A DNA stretch of 25,315 bases, taken from the NCBI GenBank assembly GCA_937927665.1, contig CALBRY010000032.1, positions 1-25,315 of the forward strand, in the 5' to 3' direction. Positions within the stretch are counted from its first letter, which is position 1. The number at the start of each line of letters is the position of its first letter. A program made the position numbers and the translations under genes. Positions 1 through 7,495 of this stretch are shown here, one piece after another. This DNA is from an uncultured Chloroflexota bacterium (GTDB lineage Bacteria; Chloroflexota; Anaerolineae; Aggregatilineales; Phototrophicaceae). The notes beneath the pieces were generated by a model, which worked only from the letters and a program-made list of their open reading frames with translations, did no database searches and was not told where the DNA came from.

Positions 1-25
1 CCCTTTTAGCGATTGCTTTTGCTTG

Positions 26-53
26 CTCCCCTCTCCGAATTCGGGGAGGGGAG
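26..53. repeat. GC-rich inverted repeat downstream of the anti-sigma-like gene
   Basis: Two 14-base arms (26-39 and 40-53) form a palindrome with a single non-Watson-Crick pair, centred on GAATTC. The following bases 54-80 continue with GGGGAGGGG-like runs. It lies just past the stop of the minus-strand gene ending at 97, so its transcript would fold into a strong hairpin there, but no clear U-tract follows. From memory, similar (G)GGGAGGGG / CCCCTCTCC elements are often dispersed in Chloroflexota and other environmental genomes. Whether this one is dispersed cannot be seen from one copy. The rest of bases 1-96 holds nothing I can call. Confidence 0.55.
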
Positions 54-96
54 ACGAGCGAAGCGAGTGGGGGAGGGGTGCTTTTCTCATCCATCG

Positions 97-996
97 CTAA
101 TCTGTCTCGTTTTCCTCCTCATTATCATTGCTGTCGTCGTCCTCATTGTCATTACTTCCCGTGTCGCTGACCTCATTGTCATTCACATTATCAGCGCTCG
201 GAGTCGGTTCACTCCCGGAGTTAGCACGCTCGATGGTGAGGATAGTCCCGCATGCGACATCGATCACAACCACGATCTGATGAGAGGTTCTAACTTCCCA
301 GACCAACCTACCGCCGAACATTTCCATTGATGTCACGCTCAAGATCGTCGTGTTCGGGTATATCTCCAAAACGCGGGCGGATGCCTCTCCCGCGCTCAAC
401 GGCGCACCGCATCCCGGCGCAAAGGTCACCGTAGGTGAAGCGGTTAACATCAGCGAAGGCGTTGGGCTGGCTGTCGGCGTGCTCGTCAACATCGGTGTTT
501 GAGTTGATGTTTGAGTCGGTGTTTGGGTTGATGTATGAGTCGGCGTTTGAGTTGCTGTTTGAGTCGGTGTGCTGGTTAACGTCAGTGTTTGAGTCGCTGT
601 TTGAGTTGGTGTTTGAGTCGGCGTTTCGGTTGTCACCAGCGGCACGATCTCATTCGGGTCAGGCGGCAGATCAGGGCGCGTCAACACAAACCATGTTGTC
701 GTAAGCAGCAGAAGCAGCACGAACACCGCCGCCGCCACTTGTATGATCGAACGCACACCCCGCGTCGAGCGTGTGCGTGCAGCATTCATCTGCCATTGAA
801 TTCTGTCCCAGACAATCGCTTTGTCTTGAATCACTTCAGCCTGTGGGATTTGCATCCGCCGCAAGCTGATAACGGTTTCGAGCATCGGGCGAAGCTGTTC
901 GGCAAACGACGGGTAGCGCGATAAACAGCGTTCGAGCGATTCGCCCGATGTCAGGCGCTGAACGCAGTCTTCGAATACTTCGATAAGGGATTGCAT
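97..996 (-). CDS. Probable membrane anti-sigma or sensor protein with Thr/Pro-rich linker
   Basis: About 299 residues, read from the ATG at 996. A start at 1023 is possible but would run further into the sigma-factor gene, and the ATG at 996 sits just after that gene's stop at 1001. Residues 1-50 form a short helical segment (CVQRLTSGESLERCLSRYP) of the kind often encoded beside ECF sigma factors in Chloroflexota. One membrane segment lies at about 84-106. Residues 122-192 are a low-complexity TPTQT linker, 196-257 a small PepSY-like domain with one Cys at each end (C196, C249), and 263-299 a very acidic Asn/Asp/Glu tail. The likely topology is a cytoplasmic N-terminus and an outside sensor domain. 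A role as the sigma factor's regulator is inferred from adjacency and architecture. No zinc-binding HxxxCxxC anti-sigma motif is visible. Confidence 0.7.
   Translation of the reverse strand: MQSLIEVFEDCVQRLTSGESLERCLSRYPSFAEQLRPMLETVISLRRMQIPQAEVIQDKAIVWDRIQWQMNAARTRSTRGVRSIIQVAAAVFVLLLLLTTTWFVLTRPDLPPDPNEIVPLVTTETPTQTPTQTATQTLTLTSTPTQTATQTPTHTSTQTPTQTSTQTPMLTSTPTASPTPSLMLTASPTVTFAPGCGAPLSAGEASARVLEIYPNTTILSVTSMEMFGGRLVWEVRTSHQIVVVIDVACGTILTIERANSGSEPTPSADNVNDNEVSDTGSNDNEDDDSNDNEEENETD
451..630 (-). repeat. Degenerate 12/18-bp coding repeat (TPTQT linker)
   Basis: On the plus strand this reads as repeated GTGTTTGAGT(C/T)GG-like units with small variations, encoding alternating TPTQTxTQT residues in the anti-sigma-like protein. 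The units are in frame, so copy number can vary without breaking the gene. It is a protein linker repeat, not a CRISPR or VNTR of separate function. Confidence 0.7.
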
Positions 997-1000
997 TGTG

Positions 1001-1570
1001 TTAATCCATCTCGCCCGTGTCAAGGAACGTACGCAGCGCCTCTACAGCGCGAAATTGTAAAGACTTGACCGCGCTCACACTCTTGTCCATCAGATCAGCG
1101 GTTTCTTGCAAGTTCAAGCCTTGTCCAAAGCGCAAAATCAGCACTTCCTGCTGCTCAGGAGAAAGCAAGCGCATCGCATTCCGCACCCGTTCAACCCGAA
1201 AAGTATCAAAGAACGCCAGTTCGGGGTTCTGGTCGGCTGATCCCGGAATCCATTCGTCCAGCGTTGTCTTTGGGAACTGCTTCGACTTGCCATAATGATC
1301 ATAGATTTTGTTGCGTGCGACCCGGAACAACCAAGCGCGTAAACTCGTGTGCGGCGTGCGTTTGTTACGCAGCGCCAGAAAGAAATCGAGAAAGACATCC
1401 GCCGCAATATCGCGCGCCTGTTCCCGATCATTAATCCGCAAACGAATGAACTGATACACAGGCGGGAAATACTGCTCGTAAATCATGCGCTGCGCCTCGG
1501 GATCGCTCTGCATGGCTTCGACCAGTAAGTTTTGCTCGGCTGTAATGTCGGGAAGAACGATGACGATCAA
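1001..1570 (-). CDS. ECF-family RNA polymerase sigma factor
   Basis: 189 residues. Region 2 spans about 27-95 (DREQARDIAADVFLDFF, then RAWLFRVARNKIYDHY) and region 4 about 127-182, with the helix-turn-helix LQETADLMDKSVSAVKSLQFRA. Region 3 is missing, as expected for an ECF sigma. The start is TTG at 1570, chosen because GGAG lies about 9 bases upstream. The internal ATG at 1513 has no comparable site. It starts 4 bases after the stop of the membrane-protein gene and ends 5 bases before the ATG of the anti-sigma-like gene, so the three look cotranscribed. ECF factors direct RNA polymerase to a small regulon. The target here is unknown, and I see no obvious autoregulated promoter in the window. 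Confidence 0.93.
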   Translation of the reverse strand: MIVIVLPDITAEQNLLVEAMQSDPEAQRMIYEQYFPPVYQFIRLRINDREQARDIAADVFLDFFLALRNKRTPHTSLRAWLFRVARNKIYDHYGKSKQFPKTTLDEWIPGSADQNPELAFFDTFRVERVRNAMRLLSPEQQEVLILRFGQGLNLQETADLMDKSVSAVKSLQFRAVEALRTFLDTGEMD

Positions 1571-1573
1571 TGC

Positions 1574-3106
1574 TCAATTCTCCGGCTGCGGTTCCATAAC
1601 TTGCCAGATCAGGCTGTAGGAGTCGCGATAAACAAGCTGCATATTCGGGTCGTTTTCTGCACTGCTGGCGAACGCCTCGTGATTCAAATCGCTCACGACG
1701 TAAGCCGCGCCAAATGATTCACGAATGAGCACCGATGGGCGTTCGACCATGCCCTGTGTAATCGGAACCCACAGATTCCACAACGTCGCGTCAGCAACCT
1801 GTAAATAAGTCGGGTCAAGCCCGACGAGATACGTGTTATGGGTATTATGGTAAAACAGATACGTAAAATCGTCCCAATCTGTTTGAAAAATCAACGCATT
1901 AGGCGGCGTATTTGTCTGCAACCAAGCCGCCGCCCCCGCCATATACTCTGCATCCGGCGCATCTTGGATATCTTCCTGCACAGTATGCATGGTGTGCCAT
2001 ATAAGTACCAGCACGGGCAGACTCAGCAGCAGCGGATACACCCATTTGAACCGGAATCGGGCGGCAAACGACGGGAGCAGTTGATCCCATTGGATTGTGT
2101 TTCTGCCCATTCTTCCCAGCGCCGCCGCACAGAATAAAAGCGCGAAGATCGGCGCATATTCGATAAAGCGCCGTGATTCGAACGCCATATACAGCGTGAG
2201 AATCGCCGTCAGCATCAGCATCGTTTCGGTGCGATCCCGTCCTGTCTTTCGCAGACTTGGCGCGATCATCCCGCCTACCAGCGCCAGAAGCGCACCCGGC
2301 GAATTTTCGAGTAACGCTTGCGTAGTGTACGGATACCATTCGCTGCCTACGCGGATATTCGAAGCGATATCGACTTTTTCGCCTAGATGATCGAGGATAA
2401 AAGCGATATTCTGGGGGAAATACGGGTTGATGATCAAGCCCGCTGCCGTGCCGATCAGCGTATACACAAGCGGCTGCCACACGAAACGGCGCTCCGTCAG
2501 CCACGCAGAAACGAGATATAAGCCAGCAAAGATTGGCAGCAGGATAAAGCCGTTATACAACCATGTGAACGCGAATGCGATCGGGATCAGCCATCGGGGG
2601 CGATGACTAAAAAAGGCGTACAGAGCCAGCAGAAGCATCAGCACGGCTGCCCCTTGAGCGCGCACCATCACCATCCGGTACAAAAATGGCGCGGATACGC
2701 CAAGCACGGCGATTAACCATAACCACGCGGGACGGATTTCCAAACGGCGCAGCAGCATCCAAACGGCGGCAAATATCCCCCCGACGATCAGCGCTTGTGC
2801 CACTTTCGCGCCACCCACCCCGCCCCAGTACGAAAACGGTGCCAGAAAAACATGATACAGCAGGTGATGATCGACAAACTTCTCAGGACTCAAAATGGTG
2901 AGCGGCAGCCACGGAAAAGCGACGCGCAGGGTGCGCTGCTCAATGATTTCGCTGGCAATCCGGCTGTGATAATAATCGTCATTGCTAACAAACCCCGCAC
3001 TTGAAGCCAGCAGCACGATCGCAAACAAACACCCTGTCAGAAACGCTGTAATAAATCCTGCCCACTGTATCCATTTTGATGAAAGTTTCAGCCGCTTGTC
3101 TGCCAT
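1574..3106 (-). CDS. Polytopic GT-C-like membrane protein with STT3-like motifs
   Basis: 510 residues with about ten or more hydrophobic segments from residue 15 to 375 and a soluble C-terminal part (about 385-510). The first external loop carries DDYYH (43-47) and the next VDHHLLYH (78-85). Both recall the acidic first loop and DHH motif of STT3/AglB-type GT-C glycosyltransferases. After the membrane part comes AAWLQTNTPPNALIF, then WDDFTYLF at 411-418, placed like the WWDYG motif of oligosaccharyltransferases. A role in transferring a sugar from a lipid carrier is an inference. The substrate is unknown, and many bacterial proteins of this style remain uncharacterised. The start ATG at 3106 has an AAAGG site about 7 bases upstream. 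It is the first gene of the sigma-factor operon. Confidence 0.75.
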   Translation of the reverse strand: MADKRLKLSSKWIQWAGFITAFLTGCLFAIVLLASSAGFVSNDDYYHSRIASEIIEQRTLRVAFPWLPLTILSPEKFVDHHLLYHVFLAPFSYWGGVGGAKVAQALIVGGIFAAVWMLLRRLEIRPAWLWLIAVLGVSAPFLYRMVMVRAQGAAVLMLLLALYAFFSHRPRWLIPIAFAFTWLYNGFILLPIFAGLYLVSAWLTERRFVWQPLVYTLIGTAAGLIINPYFPQNIAFILDHLGEKVDIASNIRVGSEWYPYTTQALLENSPGALLALVGGMIAPSLRKTGRDRTETMLMLTAILTLYMAFESRRFIEYAPIFALLFCAAALGRMGRNTIQWDQLLPSFAARFRFKWVYPLLLSLPVLVLIWHTMHTVQEDIQDAPDAEYMAGAAAWLQTNTPPNALIFQTDWDDFTYLFYHNTHNTYLVGLDPTYLQVADATLWNLWVPITQGMVERPSVLIRESFGAAYVVSDLNHEAFASSAENDPNMQLVYRDSYSLIWQVMEPQPEN

Positions 3107-3454
3107 TCCGTCGCCTTTACTTTATGCGCTGCACAGCGCTTCAGTCTCATAGAGGTCAAAAAAGTTTCGATTCAACTCAAACACCGCGAAAAAACCACCG
3201 GAGTTGCATTAACCTCGGTTAATGCGGGAGTTCCTATGTGTGAAAACCACACCATGACTCAGCACACAAACCGATCCCGGCACTTGAAATTCTGGATTGC
3301 ACAGCCCGCCAACTTATCAATTAACGTTTGGCGTAGAAATCCCAACGCATTTCCCTATAGTATGAGCGACATCATGGGCGCATGACGCGTCTTCCCAAAC
3401 CATCAAGCGAGCCTTAAGGACGATGCCTGTGAAGCAGCGAGCCTGTCCTAGCGT
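3107..3454. other. Divergent intergenic region between the membrane-protein and siderophore operons
   Basis: 348 bp separating outward-facing genes, so it should hold promoters for both. Visible elements are a 9-2-9 perfect inverted repeat (3206-3225), a TATAGT hexamer at 3356-3361 that could be a -10 box for the plus strand but lacks a good -35, and a short ORF at 3423-3458 overlapping the permease start. I found no convincing Fur box and no known riboswitch consensus. Confidence 0.5.
3206..3225. promoter_or_regulatory. Perfect 9-2-9 inverted repeat, candidate operator
   Basis: GCATTAACC, spacer TC, then GGTTAATGC: perfect 9-base arms with a 2-base spacer. The short spacer and two-fold symmetry fit a dimeric repressor site better than an RNA hairpin. 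It is 249 bp upstream of the siderophore permease start and 100 bp upstream of the membrane-protein start on the other strand. Being beside an iron-uptake operon, it could bind a metal-responsive regulator (DtxR or Fur type), but it does not match the textbook consensus of either. Confidence 0.45.
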
Positions 3455-3458
3455 ATGA
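3423..3458 (+). CDS. Possible 11-codon leader ORF overlapping the permease start
   Basis: An ATG at 3423, preceded by TAAGGA two bases upstream, opens an 11-codon frame (MPVKQRACPSV). Its TGA at 3456-3458 overlaps the ATG of the permease (3455-3457) as ATGA. The permease itself has no purine-rich ribosome site directly upstream, and an in-frame TAG at 3449 bars any earlier start. This layout would allow translational coupling. The site-to-start spacing is shorter than ideal, so this is tentative. Confidence 0.3.
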   Translation: MPVKQRACPSV

Positions 3459-4480
3459 CACACCTTTCTTCTTATCAAACGCGCATCCTCGGCAGCCGTG
3501 TTTTACTGCTGCCGGGGCTGCTGCTTTCTCTCGTACTGCTGATCGGCTGTCTGTTGTGGAGCATCACGCTCGGCGCGGCGGACATTACCCCGCAGGTGGT
3601 ATACGCAGCCCTATTTGACTTCGACGAAGCCGAGTTTGATCACGTGATTATCCAAACGGTACGCCTGCCGCGTGTCATCGCAGGCGTGATCGTCGGGGCG
3701 GCGCTGGCGGTCGCCGGTGCAATCATGCAGGGTTTGACGCGTAATCCGCTGGCGGACAGCGGTCTTCTCGGCATCAACGCGGGAGCGGCGTTCGCGGTGG
3801 TGCTGGTGGTCTATCTGCTCGGGACTCCATCCCTATCCGTTTATGCGATCGCCGCGCTGATTGGTGCGGGGCTGGCGGCGGCATTCGTGTACGGAATCGG
3901 TGCATTTGGCGGCGCAACGCCCTTGCGGCTGACGCTGGCGGGCGTGATTCTGACGGCATTTGTGTCATCGTTGACGACAGCAATCTTGATACAGGATCAA
4001 GAAACACTCGATAGAATCCGCTTCTGGACGGCGGGATCACTCGGCGGGCGCGATTTCGCCATCATCACGCAAACCGCCCCACTGATCGCGGTTGGTTTGG
4101 TGGGGGCGCTGTTGATCAGCCGCCAGATCACGACGATCAGCTTGGGTGAAGATGTCGCCAAAGGCTTGGGACAAGACACGCTGAGGATCAAGCTCATCGC
4201 CGCCGCGCTCGTGGTTATGCTCGCGGGCGGAGCCGTCGCATTGGCAGGACCGATCGGCTTTGTCGGGCTGGTGATTCCGCACATCGCGCGCTTTATCGCC
4301 GGAGTGGACTACCGCTGGATCATCCCGTATTCGGCAGTGTTGGGAGGCATCCTCGTCACGCTGGCAGATGTAGCGGCGCGCGTGGTCTTGCGTCCGCTTG
4401 AGCTTCCGGTCGGCGTAATGATGGCACTGGTAGGCGCGCCATTCTTCATCTATCTAGCACGCTGGAAGGTGAAACGCTGA
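3455..4480 (+). CDS. FecCD-family siderophore ABC permease (first subunit)
   Basis: 341 residues, the usual length for a FecCD/BtuC-type permease, with about nine to ten membrane segments. Family signatures are RLPR at 70-73, AGAIMQGLTRNPLADSGLLG at about 87-106 and GPIGFVGLVIPHIAR at about 265-279. It should form one half of the transmembrane channel of an importer for ferric siderophores. Haem and cobalamin importers use the same fold, so the substrate is inferred. Its TGA overlaps the next gene's ATG by one base (TGATG), so the two permeases are coupled. No strong ribosome site precedes the ATG at 3455. Confidence 0.93.
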   Translation: MTHLSSYQTRILGSRVLLLPGLLLSLVLLIGCLLWSITLGAADITPQVVYAALFDFDEAEFDHVIIQTVRLPRVIAGVIVGAALAVAGAIMQGLTRNPLADSGLLGINAGAAFAVVLVVYLLGTPSLSVYAIAALIGAGLAAAFVYGIGAFGGATPLRLTLAGVILTAFVSSLTTAILIQDQETLDRIRFWTAGSLGGRDFAIITQTAPLIAVGLVGALLISRQITTISLGEDVAKGLGQDTLRIKLIAAALVVMLAGGAVALAGPIGFVGLVIPHIARFIAGVDYRWIIPYSAVLGGILVTLADVAARVVLRPLELPVGVMMALVGAPFFIYLARWKVKR

Positions 4481-5553
4481 TGGCAGAACGCCGCATCCGT
4501 CAGACGTGGATCGCCGTTCGCCTGCCCCGTCTGCCCATCTCCTTCAAGATCGATCGGCGCGTGCCGTTGGCGGCGCTGTTTCTGCTCGCGTTCACGCTCG
4601 TTGTTCTCGTGATGAGCATCAATTATGGGGCATACAATATGTCACCGCTGGATGTGATCCAGACGCTGACAGGCACACTGCCCGCCGATCATCCGGACTA
4701 CCGTAATTTTGTGCTGGTCGTGCATACATTCCGGCTGCCGCGTATTCTCCTCGCCTTTCTGGTGGGAACGGCGCTGGCAACCTCCGGCGCGATCATGCAG
4801 AGCATTACCCGCAATCCACTTGCAGAACCGGGCATCCTCGGTGTAACGGCGGGTGCAGGTTTAGCGGCAGTCGCCATGATCGTGTGGTTTAACGATGCTC
4901 AAATGTCACTGCTGCCGTGGGCGGCGTTCGGCGGCGCGATCCTGACAGCGGCGGCGGTTTATCTGCTGGCATGGAAACGCGGCGCGACTTCCCCGGTGCG
5001 GCTGATCTTGATCGGAGTCGCGTTTGCGGCGGTGCTGGGATCATTGACAACATTTATCCTCGTGTTTGGCGAAATCAATGATGTGCAAAAGGCGTATGTG
5101 TGGCTGACCGGAAGTGTGTACGGCGGAAACTGGCAGCATGTCCGCACGTTAGGCGCTTGGATGCTCGTCCTGCTGCCGCTGGCATTCCTGAGCGCGCGGT
5201 CACTGAATGCGCTCAATCTGGGTGACGAAGTAGCAACCGGGTTCGGTGTACGTGTCGAAAGACAACGAGCGTTTCTGCTCGTGATCAGCGTGGCGCTGGC
5301 ATCGGTTGCGGTTGCGGTCGCGGGGACAATCGGCTTTGTCGGGTTAATCGCGCCGCACATCACGCGGCGGTTAGTCGGTCCCGCGCACGAAGGAATGCTG
5401 CCAATCACGGCATTGTTCGGCGGAGCGCTCCTTGTGTTGGCGGATTTGATCGGGCGTTGGGTGATTGCTCCGTCAGAACTGCCGATCGGCATCGTCACCG
5501 CGCTGATCGGCGCACCGTATTTCATGCTCCTGCTCGTTCGGTATCGCAAGTGA
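4480..5553 (+). CDS. FecCD-family siderophore ABC permease (second subunit)
   Basis: 357 residues with a basic N-terminal stretch of about 28 residues before the first membrane segment. The same signatures recur: RLPR at 85-88, SGAIMQSITRNPLAEPGILG at 102-121, and GTIGFVGLIAPHITRR near the C-terminal third. It pairs with the preceding permease as a heterodimer, as in FepD/FepG or FecC/FecD systems. It starts at ATG 4480 inside the previous stop codon, with AAGGTG upstream. The two permeases are clearly related but diverged, the usual state for these systems. Confidence 0.93.
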   Translation: MAERRIRQTWIAVRLPRLPISFKIDRRVPLAALFLLAFTLVVLVMSINYGAYNMSPLDVIQTLTGTLPADHPDYRNFVLVVHTFRLPRILLAFLVGTALATSGAIMQSITRNPLAEPGILGVTAGAGLAAVAMIVWFNDAQMSLLPWAAFGGAILTAAAVYLLAWKRGATSPVRLILIGVAFAAVLGSLTTFILVFGEINDVQKAYVWLTGSVYGGNWQHVRTLGAWMLVLLPLAFLSARSLNALNLGDEVATGFGVRVERQRAFLLVISVALASVAVAVAGTIGFVGLIAPHITRRLVGPAHEGMLPITALFGGALLVLADLIGRWVIAPSELPIGIVTALIGAPYFMLLLVRYRK

Positions 5554-5575
5554 TATCCATAAGGAAACAAACCGC

Positions 5576-6415
5576 GTGATTCAGGCTGAAAATCTCTCCC
5601 TCGGTTATGACAGCGGCGCGAACATCATCCATCAACTGACGTTGACCTTGACGCCGGGGCATATTACGGCGCTCGTCGGTCCGAACGGGTGCGGCAAAAG
5701 CACACTCCTGCGTGGGCTGTCGCGCCTGCTCAAGCCCGCTCATGGAGCGGTATATTTGGATGGGCAGGACATCCACGCCATGAAAGCGAAAGACCTAGCG
5801 CGCCAGCTTGGTATTCTGCCGCAAGCTCCGACTGCACCCGAAGGCTTGACCGTGCATGAACTGGTCGCGCAGGGGCGTTACCCACATCAGAATTGGTTTC
5901 AGCAGTGGAGTGGAGACGACGAGCGTATTGTCGCGGAAGCGTTGGAGCAGACCAATCTCACCCTATTTGCGGATCGTCCGGTTGATACGCTCAGCGGCGG
6001 GCAGCGCCAGCGAGCGTGGATCGCGATGGCGCTGGCACAGCAAACCAATGTGCTGCTCCTAGACGAGCCAACGACGTATCTTGACCTTGCCCACCAGATC
6101 GATGTCCTCGACCTGCTGGCGGAACTGAACGAGCAAGGGCGAACGATTGTGATGGTACTGCATGATCTCAATCAGGCGGCGCGTTATGCCGATACGATCG
6201 TCGCGCTGCGCGGCGGGCAGATCGTGGCACAAGGAACGCCGGATCAGGTGATCACATCCGAAAATATCTTGCAGGTGTTCGGGTTGGATGCGGACGTGAT
6301 CGTTGATCCGGTTACAGGAACGCCATTATGTGTTCCGATTGGGCGGCGCGGCGGACGGAACAAAAAAGCGGCGGCATCGATCAATGGCAAGGTCAAAACA
6401 GTGATTCCGGCGTAA
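5576..6415 (+). CDS. FecE/FepC-type siderophore ABC ATPase
   Basis: 279 residues. Walker A is GPNGCGKS (35-42), the Q-loop Gln is at 83, the signature LSGGQRQR at 139-146, Walker B VLLLDE at 159-164 and the switch His at 196 (VLHDLNQAARYAD). The stretch DEPTTYLDLAHQIDVLDLL is typical of the iron-siderophore, haem and B12 ATPase family. It starts at GTG 5576, preceded by AAGGA. It energises the two permeases encoded just upstream. The final 25 residues (RRGGRNKKAAA...) are a basic tail beyond the conserved domain. Confidence 0.94.
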   Translation: MIQAENLSLGYDSGANIIHQLTLTLTPGHITALVGPNGCGKSTLLRGLSRLLKPAHGAVYLDGQDIHAMKAKDLARQLGILPQAPTAPEGLTVHELVAQGRYPHQNWFQQWSGDDERIVAEALEQTNLTLFADRPVDTLSGGQRQRAWIAMALAQQTNVLLLDEPTTYLDLAHQIDVLDLLAELNEQGRTIVMVLHDLNQAARYADTIVALRGGQIVAQGTPDQVITSENILQVFGLDADVIVDPVTGTPLCVPIGRRGGRNKKAAASINGKVKTVIPA

Positions 6416-6428
6416 AACGGGTGACGGA

Positions 6429-7466
6429 ATGGACATGAACACGACCGCAGTTCCTCCGAAAAGTTATTGCAACTGTCTCGCATTGGAAAAAGGACTTGAT
6501 CCGGTAGGACACGCGGACTCCTTCGAGGATGCGATCCTTATCGAAACGCCGCTGCCGTGGAAACGTGACATGACGCAAACCGCCGGAGCGCTTCCACAAC
6601 CGATCATCGATCTGCTGGCGCTTTGGCTGAAAGCCTATTATGCAGGCGAAGGCTATCCGCACCGTTTGCTGTCGATCGCGCCTGACCCGCTTTATTCGCG
6701 TGAAAATTATCGCCGTGTGATGCACTATACCCGCCCCACCGGAGCATTCTCACAGTTCAACAAAGTGGAATATCATGTTCCGGTTGATGAACTCGGCACA
6801 CTAGCATGGGCGCTGTATCAGGATCGTACTGCACTGCCCCGCTTTGAGGCGTATCGCATCGCTAACGCGGACACTACCCGCGATATCCTTGTTTGCACGC
6901 ACGGCAGTGTTGACGCGGCATGTGCCAAGTTCGGGTATCCCCTCTATAAACATCTGCGCGATACATACGCAGTCGATCAACTGCGCGTGTGGCGCGTGAG
7001 TCATTTCGGTGGGCATGTGTTCGCCCCTACATTTATGGAGATGCCGAGCGGTCATTTTTGGGCGTATGTCGAAAACGCACAGGCGGCGCAAATCATACGG
7101 CGCGAAGGGGATGTCGCCGCCCTTCGGCGGCATTATCGCGGGTGGGCGGGTTTGCGCGATGGTTTCCAACAAGCCGCCGAATGCGCGCTGTGGCAGCGGC
7201 ACGGTTGGGCGTGGTTCGATACCCCGAAACGCGGCATCACCCGCATTCAAGAGGAACAGGCGAACGATCCCACATGGGCAGAGGTGCAGATCGCCTACAC
7301 TTCTCCGGGCGATTCCTCCGAATTGAGCGCCGAGTTGCGGGTCGAAGTCAGCCATACCATCGAAACATTGACAACAACAGGCGAAGATCACACCTATGCG
7401 TATCCGCAGTATCGAGTGACCCGCATGGAAACAGCGTCAGGAGATGCGGCGCGTTCCAGCGAATAA
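6429..7466 (+). CDS. Sucrase/ferredoxin-like (Apd1-like) [2Fe-2S] protein, possible siderophore-iron reductase
   Basis: 345 residues. The core is a thioredoxin-like ferredoxin domain of the sucrase/ferredoxin-like family: CTHGSVDAAC supplies C156 and C165 (eight residues between), and HFGGH supplies H192 and H196. In yeast Apd1 this C-x8-C plus HxxxH arrangement holds a [2Fe-2S] cluster with two Cys and two His. The N-terminus also has a CNC pair (C14, C16) of unknown role. The gene begins 13 bases after the ATPase stop, so it belongs to the siderophore operon. A role in reducing ferric siderophores after import is inferred from this position. Start at 6429 or 6435 is uncertain. It ends 29 bases from a convergent gene with no obvious terminator between. 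Confidence 0.82.
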   Translation: MDMNTTAVPPKSYCNCLALEKGLDPVGHADSFEDAILIETPLPWKRDMTQTAGALPQPIIDLLALWLKAYYAGEGYPHRLLSIAPDPLYSRENYRRVMHYTRPTGAFSQFNKVEYHVPVDELGTLAWALYQDRTALPRFEAYRIANADTTRDILVCTHGSVDAACAKFGYPLYKHLRDTYAVDQLRVWRVSHFGGHVFAPTFMEMPSGHFWAYVENAQAAQIIRREGDVAALRRHYRGWAGLRDGFQQAAECALWQRHGWAWFDTPKRGITRIQEEQANDPTWAEVQIAYTSPGDSSELSAELRVEVSHTIETLTTTGEDHTYAYPQYRVTRMETASGDAARSSE

Positions 7467-7495
7467 GCAGAATCCATTATTTTACGCCTGATGGC

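Noticed and set aside
13..330. A plus-strand open frame of 105 codons at the left edge
   Set aside because: It is antisense to the acidic tail and PepSY-like part of the membrane protein, and its composition mirrors those repeats.
451..630. A possible CRISPR-like or tandem repeat array
   Set aside because: The units are contiguous, in frame and encode a TPTQT linker. There are no unique spacers.
3226..3454. A cobalamin or other riboswitch upstream of the FecCD permease
   Set aside because: I looked for the conserved cobalamin-box elements and did not find them. The region has only short stems.
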